A stretch of DNA of 64,000 bases. Origin: Cycas panzhihuaensis. Its lineage: Eukaryota > Cycadophyta. The notes under the pieces were generated by a model. The model saw nothing but the letters and a program-made list of their open reading frames with translations, was not told where the DNA came from and searched no databases. Below, in pieces: positions 39,515-52,241 of this stretch. The DNA lies in the NCBI GenBank assembly GCA_023213395.1, contig CM041465.1, positions 189,727,741 to 189,791,740 of the forward strand, written 5' to 3'. Made by a program: the position numbers and the translations under genes. Positions within the stretch are counted from its first letter, which is position 1. Each line of letters begins with the position of its first letter.

Positions 39515-42081
39515 TGTTTCCCAACTACTAGGAATGGACTCGAGATGCATCGACGCAGGTATGTTTAGGTATACATTCTTACTTTTTCCTGCCCATGGTT
39601 GATTAAGATTATTTAGCATAGATTGCTTAGCATACACCTGCTTGCATGCATTGCTTCTCTGCCTGATCATATTGCATGTGCTTACGATATATCATCAGCC
39701 TATGACAACTCACAACAGGGGCATTCCTTAGTGAATGCTACACCCCGTATGGTGCACAACCACCCACTTTGTCTCCACAGCCTCCCGGGATGTTTCAGTC
39801 AGTCCTGTTTGCTCCCGTTATAATATGTTGCTTGTGTTGCAGTCCCTCCTAAGCCTGATTTAATCCTTAGTTGGGACTCATTTCATTATTTTATCTACTT
39901 GCCCATTACCTGGGTATTCCTCCAGCTGCTCCAGCTTATTTTTTAGTCTTAATTTTTACTTCAAAACCTTATATTTCTGCCTTTGTTTCTCTTTTTTTGT
40001 TTCCAATCTGATACCACTATAAACTTAGCGATACCGTGGTCTTTACTGCGATACCACGAAGTTTACTGCGGTATAACTATTTGAAATTAAAAAAAGAAAA
40101 CTACGCAAAAATTTTCATTTTTTTTGTGGAACTACTGCGTGGCATCGATCGATTCACATCGCCCTGACACCCCCAATGTTCACCTGTAGTGAACAAGGGG
40201 ATAAAGGGGATTTTGCTCCCCATTCTTAGGATCTTTTTGCCATTTTTTTGTCTTTTCAACTAGAAACTCACAGAGAAAGACATAATCTACATGCATAAGA
40301 ACCTATTATAGAAGAGAAGGACTGCTACAAGCTAGATTTGCAGGGACCATTGCTTCCCCCCTCGACTCCTTCACGCCCCCCTACAGCCTCAACGGGGTCT
40401 CATACCTCTTTGCAAGTGATTAAGGTTTTAAAGGAAACTTCTACCAAAAAGCTCCTCTAAAGGGCCAACTACCAAGGCTCCAAGTTTACAAGGATATTTC
40501 CACATTTCACCCTTGCAAAAACCTGCTAGTATCAGCCCTCATACATTAGTTATTCATGATGTTTCCTAACAGCAAGCTCATGTTTGATTATCCTCTAACA
40601 AGATATTCTTTATTTCCACTTGTAATTTGTTTTGTTCTTATTTCTTTTATGTGTTGATGAATAAAATTCTAGTTTGTCTAGTTTTTATGTCATTGTACTA
40701 GATTGGTGCTATTCCCCATTTTCTTTTGAGGCCTCACTATTTTCTTTAAACCATCCCTCTCAACCCTTTCTTGGTTGGCTATTGCAAAGGGGCAACATAA
40801 AGAGGATTTGAGGAAGGTAGGTGGGGTTCCGTCCCCCTTTGCTGCCCTTCTCCCCAAGGGTTCCGTCCCTTGTCCTCTTTCCTTTTGTTATTAGCACTTT
40901 CTTAGGAAGTGGGTTAAGGGAGTTTAGGAAATCTAATTGTGGTGTTAAAACCAACGCTGGCAACTTGTTGCCACGCCGATTCCAGAAGTTTCATTTGTCT
41001 GTGTTGGGCCCTACCCAGGTCCCAAATCTTTCTGTTACTCCCTTCTTTGTTACTGCCTGTTGCCCTACGACCTTGTTGTCAACCTGTTTCTCCTTCCTGA
41101 GCCCTGTGGAGGTCCTTCGTGGGTGAGTTAGCCATTTTGAGGCTATACTCTTTTATCTTTTAGGTGTCTTTATGGTGTATGGTGGTGGGAGTCTTTATTG
41201 CATATTGCCATTTTACTTTGTTACATATTGATGCTTAGTGTAGATTTAAGTTCCATTTGATTTTAGTACGTATCTTTGGTATATTTTGTGGCTCCTCTTC
41301 CAAGAGAAAGGTATTCTTCTAACTTGTTTGCAGGATCTAGCGTTAGTGGAGCAGTACGTGGAAGGAACCCATTATAGGTTAGTTCTACGTATAGTGCATC
41401 CTTTATTGTTTCACGCTTTCGCTTCTTTTCCGTTTTTTTGCTTTTGCATGTTTAAAGGGAGGTAAGTTAGTCCCTCTTACATTGCTTCTGAATTATCGCC
41501 AACCCAAGATCGCATGCACAACAAACAAAGTAGGAAGGAATGGGACTCAAAGGGACAAGCAGCACTCCACTTGGGCGCTGAATCTAGGTATTTTTCTTGT
41601 TCCTTACATATCCCTTTTACATTATTGTCTTTTATACATTTGCTTGTATAGTTAGGAATATGTAAAAGATTAAAAAGGGAAAAAGAAGGTGTACTTATTT
41701 TTACATTGTTTCTTACATTAACTAGTGTAGCATAATGTAGTTAGATTGTTTACATTATATTTGAGTTACCCTCGTTGTACCCCCCTTTTCGCTTTTGCCT
41801 ATATGTTAGTTTATTGCCCTTCCGTTTTGTTGCCTTCTCATTACCTTGAGAAGACGCAACACGCCAGGCGCTTTCTCCTCTTCCCGGCCATCCGAGGGAT
41901 AGGAAGGCCTTACTTTGCATGGTTACCTGGAAGTAACCAGGTACCTTGCAGTTTTGAATCCATGCTCTAGCGCACGGATGCCCTGTGAGGTGAAGTCCTT
42001 ACTGCCTAGTTTAATCAGTATTGCATATTTTTATACCCTTTTTGCTAGACGTAGGGACGCCACTTCGTAGCAAGCGTTTCA
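39515..42081 (+). repeat. 5' LTR of element C
   Basis: 2567 bp, TGTTTCCC...GCGTTTCA. A TTATAGAAG sequence near 40310 (TTATAAAAG in the other LTR, near 54350) is a possible TATA box, and AATAAA at 40660-40665 (54687-54692 in the other LTR) a possible polyadenylation signal; this would put R at roughly 40340-40690. Short frames in the LTR have no recognisable product. Confidence 0.93.
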
Positions 42082-42082
42082 C

Positions 42083-42100
42083 TGGCGACCATACTGGGGA
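42083..42100 (+). other. Primer-binding site of element C
   Basis: TGGCGACCATACTGGGGA, one base after the LTR. The TGG pairs with a tRNA CCA tail. It is clearly not initiator Met. tRNA-Arg or tRNA-Asp are the primers usual in Tat/Athila relatives; I cannot decide without tRNA sequences. Confidence 0.85.
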
Positions 42101-42344
42101 CTACTAGTAAGGGAACTAGTTTCGCTTCCCCTTTTTGTTGGTGTTCTTACCTCTAGGTAGTCTCTTATTCTGTATTTCAGTTGGGCAGCCCCTAATGTGC
42201 TTGCTTCATTTCCCTCTTTTTGTTTCCTTCTAACAATGCTCGCGAACGCGTTGCATGCAACGTTTCTCACGCTTAAACTGCAGTCTGCCGTTGTTAGAAG
42301 ACCAATCACCTCGTTTCCTTCCGGCGTCAAACCCCGATTCAATA
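42101..42344 (+). other. Leader of element C
   Basis: Untranslated leader between primer site and gag; no conserved frame. It contains a short CG-containing inverted repeat near 42240-42260 (GCGAACGCG) of doubtful significance. Confidence 0.5.
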
Positions 42345-44456
42345 ATGGAAGGTTACCGTCTGATTGGGCTTACCATGCCATGGCTTTGGGAACTCAAGAG
42401 TTTCCTGCATCTGTTTCAGAATCCATCCATGGGGGCGATGATTCCATCTATTATCTAGATGACCAGTTTCACCCCCACTAACTTTTGTCCTTCCCCCCAT
42501 GCAGTAGAAGATCCGTCTCCTCACGAGACTCACCATCCTACTGGTGAGCCTTACGAGGAGCGCCCTAAGGGATCCCTGACATTCAAGATCCCGTCGACCT
42601 CATATGGCTACGAGGATACCCCTCCCACTGACGTGGTTAAAGTGCTCAGTGAGTACTTTCGAACAACTCACCGCCAATCGCATCCTAGGTGGTTTGAAGA
42701 AATGTTGCGCAATGTAGCATCCTCTTCATCCATACCTGTGCCTCCTACAACGAATGATACTTCTGCCCACGCACACTTATCCTATGCCGTGTCTACACTA
42801 GCTCCCAGGGCAAGTGTTGTGCTGCTTATCCCTGGCTGCGATCCTACTTCTTTAGGACCCATTCGCGGCATGTCCTTTCCCTAACTTGGGGTTAGCATGC
42901 CATTTCTAAGTCAAACAAATGTGCCACCCTCAAACGTGGCACATGCGTTTCCTAGTAGGCCTCGAGGTCCTACTAGTGCTACCGTTGTTAACTATGTGGG
43001 ATATGCTCCTGCATACCTTCAAAACTCATCTGGTGGCCCCTCCCTTTACGTGCCCCCAGGTTACACGTCTCAACCTTGGGGACAGGGTAGGGGGAACCAT
43101 CTCCCTGCTTATGGGGTGGACCCGTTGCACCCATATGAGGTTGCACCACCTACAGGCAGCCCATATGGGCAGAACCCAATCCCTCACCCCTCGTTTTTGC
43201 CACCTAGCGCAGCTCCTGTTGCCGCGTCTTCGCAAGAGAACATACCTCCCTTCCAAGGCATTTATCTGCAACCCCCTTTCCAATAAGGGGCGTTTCCCCA
43301 AGGAGGGATGGGTTTACCACCCCCATCCATTCCTGTTCCTTTACCAGTCATCGATCTGTTGGGCCATGTAAGGACACATCCTTTCATGGACTACAGGTCA
43401 ATGCCATTATCCATTGAGGCGCTAAGGACTAACCTGCCACCTCACCCTCCTAAAGTTCCTAAGTTCGACGGAACTTCGTCACAAGACCCAACCGAGCACG
43501 TACGTAGTTTCTCTATGGCGTAGATTATTGGGATTACGACCATATTCTGATGAAGCTATTTCTGCGATCCTTGTAGGGCGACACCCTCAAGTAGTTTTAC
43601 CATCTCTCTGCCCATTCCATTTCTTCATTCCAGCAATTGGTGGACGAGTTCGTCAATTACTTTGATGTAGCCTGCCCATTCGAGAGCAAAATGAAAGTGC
43701 TCATGTCGCTTAAACAAGGTCAAGATGAAATGAATCGTGACTTTGTGCGATGCTTTCACGATCTCCTTCACTCTACCAAGGCCACGTTGCCTGAAGAGTT
43801 GAAGCGAGATCTCTTCGTCAACGTACTTTATCCCGAAGTGCATGTGGAAGTCCTTAAGATGGGGGCAACCATATGTGGCTCTATAATTACGAGGTGCTTG
43901 GCGTTGGAGGCCATTGAGATCCAAGCCAGACTCAAGAAACCTCCTAAGCCCTCACAACGTCGTGAGGCACCTCCCCCGGTGAAGGAAACCAAACCTTCGC
44001 AACCTGCCAGGTCTACCTCTCATCTAACTGAGAGGACCTTAAACCCTCTTACCTTCGTTATTCGCTCATTCGAGCGCACGATGAAGGAGCTTAAACTCCA
44101 GTCCCCTTCATCGCTGACCTCCCATAAACCGATTGAAGCTTTGTGTGGTATCCCCCAAAGGGGGTAACATCCAACCTTCTCAAGCAAGGAGGATTGATCC
44201 TTCCCTTGAGAAGAGATAGTGTTCCATCCATGGGGAGTGCTTCCACGATGATTCACATTATCGGGCGCAACACTCACGTGATGCCCCATCGTGCGATTCG
44301 TCCCCTAGGTAAGCATCGAGGCCTAACCTCGATCAACCCATTCAGAGAGACTCATTCCCCAAACATGGGGAACGTGGTCATGATGTTCAATAAAGGAACA
44401 ATCAAAATTGGGATGGATCCCCTAATTCTCGCCCTTCGCATAGTAGAGGGAAGGGT
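42345..44456 (+). pseudogene. gag of element C
   Basis: Encodes the structural capsid polyprotein. The first possible ATG is at 42345, but a TAG at 42456 follows; the frame then runs from 42459. Parts: Ser/Thr-rich N-terminus (42459-42884), Pro/Tyr/Gly-rich segment (42897-43400), PKFDGTSSQDPTEHV (about 43455) starting the capsid-like gag domain, whose core VDEFVNYFDVACPFES...EMNRDFVRCFHDLL is open at 43637-44167, and a short Cys/His block CSIHGECFHDDSHY near 44220, a decayed zinc-finger-like motif. In-frame stops lie at 42456, 42882, 43284 and 43521, and two compensating frameshifts (43524-43560 and near 44165) move the core out of frame. Pol shares the gag starting frame, so a single gag-pol ORF is likely ancestral. 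Confidence 0.85.
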
Positions 44457-47400
44457 ATGCGAAGACCATCTTCCCCTTCACACTCCCCTGACCGTCGTGC
44501 TCCATCACCTTCGCAGTCCCGTAACAAGGGAAAGAAGGTGATCCAGATGCTTGAGACTACTCCCTTTTATGCTTTGACCCAGTCTCAAATCACAAAGGAG
44601 GTAACAGGCACCTCCTCATCTACCTTGCAACTTGATCCTCCTCTGGAAGCCATTCCTCTAGAGATTCCCACACTTCCTAAGAGTATTCCCATTTGCCCCA
44701 GTAGATTCGACTTTAGGAGAGCCCTTACTCAACCCACAGGGAGGGGTAAGCCTTTCTCTGTAGTTGAAGAGCTTCTCACCGTGGCTACTGGGATGTCTAT
44801 CATGGACATCTTAAGAAGTTTCCATGAGCAGCGAATGGGCCTCTTGGAAGCTCTAGGATTGAATGACATATCCGTTCATGCCTTGGGCATAACCCAAAGT
44901 TACGAACCTATCATCTCCTTCGATCCCAAAGATCTCCCCTCGTCTAGTGGAAGGGAATGCTAATGGAACTTCCCTTTCACCATTACCATATATACTCCTG
45001 ATTGCACATTGCAAAGAACTGTCGTGGACAATAGTTCTTCCGTCAATGCCATGCCCTTGCGCATCATGCAAGAGCTTGGCATTTCTGCCTTGGAACCTGT
45101 TCCATGGCGATGTCAGGGTTATGATGGTAGTGAGAAGACTCCCTTGGGATCTGTCTCCATACCTCTTACTCTCGAGGATAAGACTGCCATTACTGACATC
45201 GTTGTCCTCGATGTTGACATTGATTACAACCTACTTCTGGGTCGACCATGGCTTGACCAAATAGGAGCCGTGTGTTCCACCCATTGGGGGCAACTTAAAT
45301 TTGTCCATAACAGACAGATGAAAGTTGTCTCCCATGAGCAATCACTCGCTAAACAAACTAGGCCTTCTGCTCAGGCGAGCCATGGCCATACTAAGGGAAA
45401 CAAATGCCCTTCCGATCATGTCTCGACCTGCTCCATCAGAATCCCTGGTTCCTCTTACCACGAAGAACATCTCATATCTTCTTCCCCTGATTTAATGTGT
45501 TTCGCCCCTATTGGCCTCAGAAGCTATGGGTACCTTGCCATGTTTAACGATGACGGGTCCCATAGTGAGGATGAGGATCGTCCTCACCCAATTTTATTTC
45601 CCCACACTAGTGTGGGGCATCCTCCTAGTCCTAGGTTTCTCCCTAGGACCCCTTTTGTTATAGAGCCTGGTCATTTTCATATGTCACATGACATTGCGTA
45701 TGTTGATCATCATGTTCCTAGCTCTTCCATCCCATCACCTTCCACAGGTGATGATGTTGAGAGTTTCCCTCTTTCTTTTTATGAGGGATCTCTCCTTGAC
45801 TCTACCTTAGAGTCCCTTAGGGATGTTCAGCAGCTTACAGGTCATACCAATCCTATCGCTCCCATGCCATCCTGCACCTCGTCCATTCGAAGTTAGGTCA
45901 TCCATGGGGTGGACTACTTCGAAGATGACGAGGTTTTGCTAGAGCACTTAGCTAGCTCCATGCCCAGTTTACCTTCTGGTTACTATAAGCTTGGCCACCA
46001 AAAGATCCTAGCGATTAGGTCCACACTAGCCGACCCAATCCCTTCTTCTATTGCGTCTCTTCCTGTTGATCTTGCCCCCCTCCATTTCAAGGAGGGAAAC
46101 GCTATGTGCATGGGGGCAACTCAGGACATAATCCTTGCCCCGGACAAGATCATCAAGGTAGGAGCAGAATGTACTCTTAACAAAGTGAGGGAATATTTCC
46201 TCCTGTTCTGGGAATTTCGTGATGTATTCATATGGGACTACTCAGACATGAAGGGGATTGACCCCTCTATCATCACGCATAACCTTACGACCGTTCCTGA
46301 CACTTGCCATGTGCATCAGAAGTAGCGTCCCCTTCACCTAAAACTTTCAGCTACTATTAAGATGGAGGTTGAGAAGCTTCTGGATGCGGGACTCATTTCT
46401 TCCATCGATTACCCTAAGTGGTTATCGAATATTGTTCCCGTTGCCAAAAAGAATGAGACCATTCGTATTTGTATCGACTTCCGTGACATAAACAACGCCT
46501 GTCCTAAGGACAACTTTCCTCTTCCCTTCATTGATCAAATAATTGATCGTACAGCTGGATTCAAAGTTATGTCCTTAATGAACGGCTTCTCTGGCTATAA
46601 CCAAATTCAGATTTCTCTTAAAGACTACCATAAGACGGCCTTCACTACGCCATGGGGTACTTTTGCCTACAAGGCAATGCCCTTTGGTCTCAAGAATGTA
46701 GGGGCTACTTATCAAAGAGCCATGCACTTCATCTTTCACGACCTCATCAACAATACGTTGGAGGTCTTCATGGATGATATGATGGGCCTTTCGCATACTA
46801 GAGCCCATCATCCCTCCAACTTGCGGGCCATCTTCATACGATGCCACAAGTATCACATTTGTCTAAACCCGATGAAATGTGTGTTTGCCATTACTTCAGG
46901 CAAACTCTTGGGTTTTCTTGTGTCACAACAAGGAATCCAAATCGATCCAGAAAAAGTCAAGGCAATCCTTGACATGCCGCTACCTAAGACCCAATGACAA
47001 ATTAAGTCGTTTCTGGGTAGGCTTGGTTTTCTGAGGCGTTTCTTGGCAAATTTTGCCATAAACACCAAGCCTCTTATGAACCTATTGAAGAAAGGAGCCC
47101 CTTTTCTCTAGTTAGATAAGACCCAAAAGGCCTTTGTAGGACTCAAGGAAGCCTTCGTTTCCACTCCTATGTTGGCGCCTGCTCGCTTTCATAGGCCCTT
47201 CATTCTGTACACCTCGGCAATCGATGAATCCCTCGGCGCAATGCTTGCACAGGAGGACGATTTGGGAACCGAGAGGACTATTTATTTCATCAGCCACACT
47301 CTCGTTACCATTGAATTAAACTATCCTCCCACTGAGAAGGAATGCCTCTCCTTGGTCCATGCGACCAAGAAGTTTAGGCATTACTTGCTCGGTAATACAA

Positions 47401-48911
47401 CCAAGGTGATCGTTCAATCCGATCCCTTGTGTTACTTGCTTACTTATTCAAACTTGATGGGCAGGGTAGGTCGTTGGGCCATCCTGCTTCAAGAGTTCAA
47501 CTTGCAGGTCATTAATAGGAAGTCGAAGAAGGGAATGATAGTACCAGAACAATTAGCTGATGTTGCCATTCCCAATGCTAGTGGTATTCCTATTGACAAC
47601 TCTTTCCTGGATGAGTCTATTCTGACCATCCAAAACGCTTCTCCTCACCCACTCGCTGATAGCGAGTGGTATGGTGACATTGTGTGGTATCTGACTCAGC
47701 AAGAATATCACCCTGAAGCTAGTAACAAGGTTAGGTCATGCATCCGTGCCACCACTAGGTAACACCTCCTCGTGGACAAAGTGTTGTACAAGAGATCCTT
47801 CGATGGGATCCTGCTTCGCTGTGTCACTCCTGATGAAGCAGACTAAATACTCTATGAATGCCACCATGGCATTTGTGGAGGCCACTTTGGAGGCCGATCC
47901 ATGGCCTAAATGATCCTTTGCATGGGTTATTACTGGCTGTCCTTGTTCAAGGATGCCCACGCCTATGCCCTTAGATGTCGGCGATGCCAAGAGAATGTAA
48001 ATATCTCTCATGTGCCCTCCGAGGCTTTACACCCTATCATGTCTTCGTGGCCCTTTTCTCAATGGGGCTTAGACCTCACTTGGGTTATATTGCCGCCATC
48101 TTCAGCACAACATAAATATATCTTAACCGCTACCGAATACTTCACTAAATGGACAGAGGCAATCCCCCTGTCCACTACACCTGGCAAGACAATAGCCACC
48201 TTCGTCTACCAGCATATTATTTGTCATTTTGGGATTCCAGATGTCCTAATTATGGATAATGGAACTTCCTTCTGTAATAAGGAAATGGATGAGCTATGCG
48301 AGAAATTTAAAATCTCGTATAAGACGTCATCCCCTTATTACCCCCAAGCAAACGGGCAAGTTGAATCTTTTAACAAAATGCTCATCAATATTCTGAAGAA
48401 GACCATTGCCCAATCTTAAAGGGATTGGCACATCCAAGTCCCTTCTGCCCTGTGGGCTTATTGCACTTCCATCTGCATGGCTACCAGAATGACTCCATTC
48501 TCGTTAGTCTACGGAACTGAGGCAGTACTCCCACTGGAAGTGGAGATCCCCTCTCTACGAGTTTCCCTTTGAGGCCTCATTGATGAGGAGTCTATTCGTC
48601 AGGCTCGCCTCCTGGACCTCGAAGCCCTAGACGAGAGGTGCTTAATGGCTTACCAAGTGAATCTTGCTTTGAAAGCCCACTTACAAAGGACATACGACAA
48701 ATGTCTTCGTGCCTGTCCTTTGTGCCCTGGGGACCATGTCCTCAAGTTGGAATACCTTTACGACTGCTTGGCCAAATTTGGGCCCAAATGGGTAGGCCCC
48801 TTCGTCATTCTTGAAAGCCTCGATAATGGTGCATATAGGATCGCTACCCTCGAAGGCTTAGAATTTGAGAAAGTGGTCAACGGGAAGTTCCTTAAGAAGT
48901 TTTATGTATGA
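44457..48911 (+). pseudogene. pol polyprotein of element C (protease, RT, RNase H, integrase)
   Basis: One frame without frameshift for about 1,480 codons. Protease: LQRTVVDNSSSVNAMP at 45009 (Asp of the active site present, DNS instead of DSG/DTG). RT from about 46360: ICIDFRDINNACPKDNFPLP, the MSLMNGFSGYNQI motif at 46570 where Asn (AAC, 46581) replaces the first catalytic Asp, FGLKNVGATYQR, and FMDDMM at about 46770 with both Asp present. Gypsy RNase H about 47190-47570. Integrase about 47800-48911: HHCC zinc finger (HHGICGGHF...CRRCQ), Asp in WGLDLTW, Asp in IMDNGTSF, Glu in NGQVESF, and a KWVGPFVI (GPF-type) C-terminus without chromodomain. Ten internal stops: 44961, 45894, 46323, 46995, 47109, 47760, 47844, 47907, 48417 and 48570. 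RT is inactive by the Asn change alone. Confidence 0.95.
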
Positions 48912-48956
48912 TCCTTCTGCTTTTTCTTTGCAATGCTCCGAAATGAGCCTAAACTA

Positions 48957-49013
48957 CCATCTTAAATTGTTCCTATTTCTCCCAACCATGGGTAGAATGG
49001 CAATTTAAGATGG
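48957..49013. terminator. Post-pol hairpin of element C
   Basis: Perfect 13-bp inverted repeat CCATCTTAAATTG (48957-48969) and CAATTTAAGATGG (49001-49013) with a 31-base loop, 45 bases after the pol stop. It may mark an RNA processing or terminator-like site between pol and the convergent antisense unit; the function is inferred only. The corresponding place in the palindrome copies is the palindrome axis. Confidence 0.7.
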
Positions 49014-49426
49014 ATTCTTGCTTTTTCTTCTAGTTTCTCTCGTGGAACCCGCGTTCCCGTATCCTCTTGGGAACCTTTATCCTCCTATTTAGGCATTCCC
49101 CGACTAGGACGACACCATGGAGTATCGTCACTCCCCTTTCCTACTTGTTGTTTCCTTCGCATATTCCGCTATGCTCCTCCGTGAACATGCATGTCGCTCT
49201 ATTTCTAACCTTACACCTCTCGATCACCTCTGCTTATGGTGGACGCGTGTGCTCCTGTTAGATATATAGCCATACATGGAAGGAAATACATGCATATTAC
49301 AACAAAATACTTACAACAAAACATATTTACATCAAAACATTTACAACATACAAAGTAAAATATACATGTTATCTCTATCATACATGATATACACCATTTC
49401 ATGTCAAAATGGGGTTCCAATTATCC

Positions 49427-49439
49427 TATATATATATAT
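49427..49439. repeat. Short TA tract (microsatellite seed 1)
   Basis: Six and a half TA units after a GGGTTCCAATTATCC block; same position as the arrays at 9628-9750 and 10440-11170. Confidence 0.8.
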
Positions 49440-49569
49440 CCATCAAAAAATGTCATGGTACATCATGCATGTGGGAAGTCGGGATCCTTGCAGGGGGGTA
49501 CAATCATATGAGCCTATATATGACCCCCTGGAGGCCCGTGCTTTCTTGTCAAAAATCAAATGTATATCT

Positions 49570-52201
49570 CATATGCTACTGTTGTCCTGCTCCCGGGGTG
49601 CCATCCCCTCGTCTGTGTGATCCCTCTCTTGGGGACCACATCCCTTTGAGGCTCCTCCTGGGTCTCCGTAAGCTACCTGCCTTGCTCCCCTTGTCCTGAG
49701 GTCGTCTCAGGGTCGTAGCCGATGTGTGGGTATAAGTCCAGCTCCTGCTCGACCTCAAGGCCATCTGGGCTAGCAACTGATCGTATCGAGCCTGGATATG
49801 ATCCCTCTCTCCTCGAAGCCCCTCCTCTGTCACCTTGAGGTGCTCCTCTAGTACCGTTATGCGGACCCTGCTCTCTGCATCTCCACCTGCTCCACTTTGA
49901 GCCTCTAAGGCCTGGACTTGTCTATGCAGCTCATCCCGCTCGCCCCTGGCCGTGTTAAGCTCTCGCTGAAGCTACCCCCTGAATGTCATGTGTTCCTAGG
50001 ACTCTGCAGCCTAGATGTCTCTCACCCTCGCCAGTGGGGTGAACGCCTACATATGGGCTCCTGCCAACCTGGGCGCATCCTTCGCCTAGATGGGCAGTTG
50101 CCCCTCTGCGTAAACCTGAGGAAACATCTCCCTCACCATGGCCTCCACTAGTTTCTGGACCTCTGCTACACGTGCCAATGTAACATGCCATGTGTCAGTG
50201 TATATCCCCACTGCATACCATAATAAAATAAAACCAAGTATCTATCTAGATGTTAAATGACTAAAGAAACGGTTAGGTCTCATCTACCATGGCTGTCGGC
50301 TCCCCTGCTCATGCGACATCCTCATCTCCTGGCTCTCTACCAGCCGTAGGTACCTCGTCCTCAGGTACCTCCTTTGCCTCAGCCTCGCTCCTAACAGGGA
50401 CTGGATTAACTCTTGCCTCTCCAGATCTCCTCACGATCCATAGTCTGCAGGCCCTGGTCACTGGCCCCCTGCTCTTCTCAGCAGCTCCTGATGGGCATGC
50501 CCCTCCTCCGGCAGTCCCGAATGGTCCTGTTGCTCCTCCTGCTGACCATGATGGACCTGCCCTTCCTGCAGGTCGTGATGGAACTGCCTCTCTTGTAGGT
50601 CGTGATGGGCTAGCCCCATCTCCCCCATCATCACTGTCATCGCCACTATCACCATCGCTATCATCGCTGCTATCGCCATCGCTGTCATCGTCGTCGTCAT
50701 CGATGGGCGCCCTTACTCCGCCTGCCTCATGGTCACTCTCCCACCTCACTGCCCTATATGGCTCTACTGTATAGTCTATCAAAGTGAGGAGGTCGAGTGA
50801 CATCACATCTACTGACTGGCGAATATGCGCATGGTTCTCTATCCCTCAGATCCGCGTCTGCCATCTGTGAACCATCGAGGCCCACTCTACTATGGGGTAT
50901 GGCCCCCCTGCTAATGCCACTGCCGTAAAATGGTCAAAAAACTAGCACTGCAACAACATGCTATAAGATAATCCTCTCTTGCCAAAACTCTGGACGGTGT
51001 CTAGCTATGTGATGAGGTTCACCACGACCAGGGTAGCCCAATCCATCCTCTCATGAGCCTCGACCTGCACCTTGCTGCATCCACCCAGCCTCCAAGGATC
51101 TCCCTGTAGTTATGTTTCCAGAAAATCTAGAACATAATGCATAGTACAATCAACTTCCTCACCCGAGGAACCCTAGACATAAGTATAATCTGGAGGGCAA
51201 CTCCCCTCTGCTCCCACCTGTTGGTCCCTGTGAAAAACTAGGTCATCTCTTTATGTGCTGCCTCAGTGCTAGGCAGCAATCCCAGTCTCACTAGTCTCCC
51301 AGTCGCCAGAACTCCCAGAATCTGCCTAATATCCCCTGGGGTAATCGTGACATCATCTATCTGAGGCAAGTGAAATACGTGCCTCCTCCTGTCCTAGTGT
51401 GACACAATGTCAACCAGAAGCCTCTTGTCTGACGTGAACTGAGGTATCTTGAGGGCCTTGTATAGGCCACACCTCTTCAGAGTCGCTCTGTCCTCTCGGG
51501 ACGCCATCTCCATGTAGCTTAATATAGGCATACCTACATTCTTGTGGTTGTCCACCGCGGTAATTGCCTTCAATCATCAAAAATCAGTCAAGGTCAGCCT
51601 CATAGTAGTCATCTATGCTCCTGGCTTTCTTTTTTATTTTCCTACCTGATTTTGGGGGCTGTTTAGCTCCTCTTTTATTTTTTCTGGTTTTCTGCCTGCG
51701 TACCGTGCTAAATTTAGCGGTACCGCTAAATTTAGAGTGGGTCCCGTGGTGATCGAAATCCTATGGTGATTCCACTTCCAAGATCGCGGCACCGCGATCT
51801 TGGCCACAGTATGAATGGCAACCCCCTTAAAAACGAGGGTTTCTGCCTAGAAAATCATAAAATTTTTGTGGTGGACCCCAGGTGAAATCTTGGGACCAGG
51901 GCTCCCTAGTGCCCAGGTCCCCGCCTCTTTTTGGGTCCAATTCAGACTCTGAGAGGCACCCAATTACCCATAAGAGGCATAAAAAATGCATTAAATTCAC
52001 TAAAAAGCAATAAACTTTGAACTTTGAAATGGGATGGGTTTTGTGAGATCCACTCGCTGGGTCTGGCTTAACCATCGCCATCTCGTCTCTTTGGTCGTAA
52101 TGGCTCTCGCTATGCTCAGATCCAATGGTCAGATCGTCTCCTGCGTACCTCTGAAGTCGGGTAACACTCAGCGTCGTAAGGAATTGGCTCTGGTTTTGCA
52201 T
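49570..52201 (-). pseudogene. Antisense PMD-like gene of element C
   Basis: Runs on the minus strand, opposite to gag-pol, between integrase and aRNH. Parts: an open first segment 52201-51827 (no known domain); a PMD-like domain about 51560-50760, starting VDNHKNVGMPILSYMEMA, with core FHLPQIDDVTITPGDIRQIL (the FHLPxGExTxTLxDV signature of plant mobile domains) and LPSTEAAHKEMT; an Asp/Ser-rich low-complexity stretch (50700-50590); and a C-terminal coiled-coil-like part (50170-49576; QRELNTARGERDELHRQVQA). A GTAGATG donor (near 50287) and TATGCAG acceptor (near 50210) suggest a short intron before the tail; another acceptor-like site may precede the PMD part. Stops (TAG x3 in the PMD) and one frameshift near 51080 break it. 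PMD proteins (MAIN/MAIL) act in plant genome silencing and growth, and TE-borne PMD genes are known; what this protein did is unknown. All five family copies carry it. Confidence 0.75.
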
Positions 52202-52241
52202 GAGAGCTGGTGAAAATGAATCTGATTTTCATTCATTTTCC

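Noticed and set aside
41920-41945. Overlapping inverted repeats (GGTTACCTGG, CCAGGTACC) in the LTR of C
   Set aside because: Only partly kept in the other LTR (55960); too short to assign a role.
42079-42536. Small minus-strand ORFs over the leader and gag start of C
   Set aside because: Not conserved in A; overlap the primer site and gag.
50309-50806. 161-codon + strand ORF rich in Ala, Ser and Pro opposite the PMD unit
   Set aside because: It is the shadow of the Asp/Ser-rich stretch of the minus-strand protein; the minus frame aligns with the other copies and the + frame does not.
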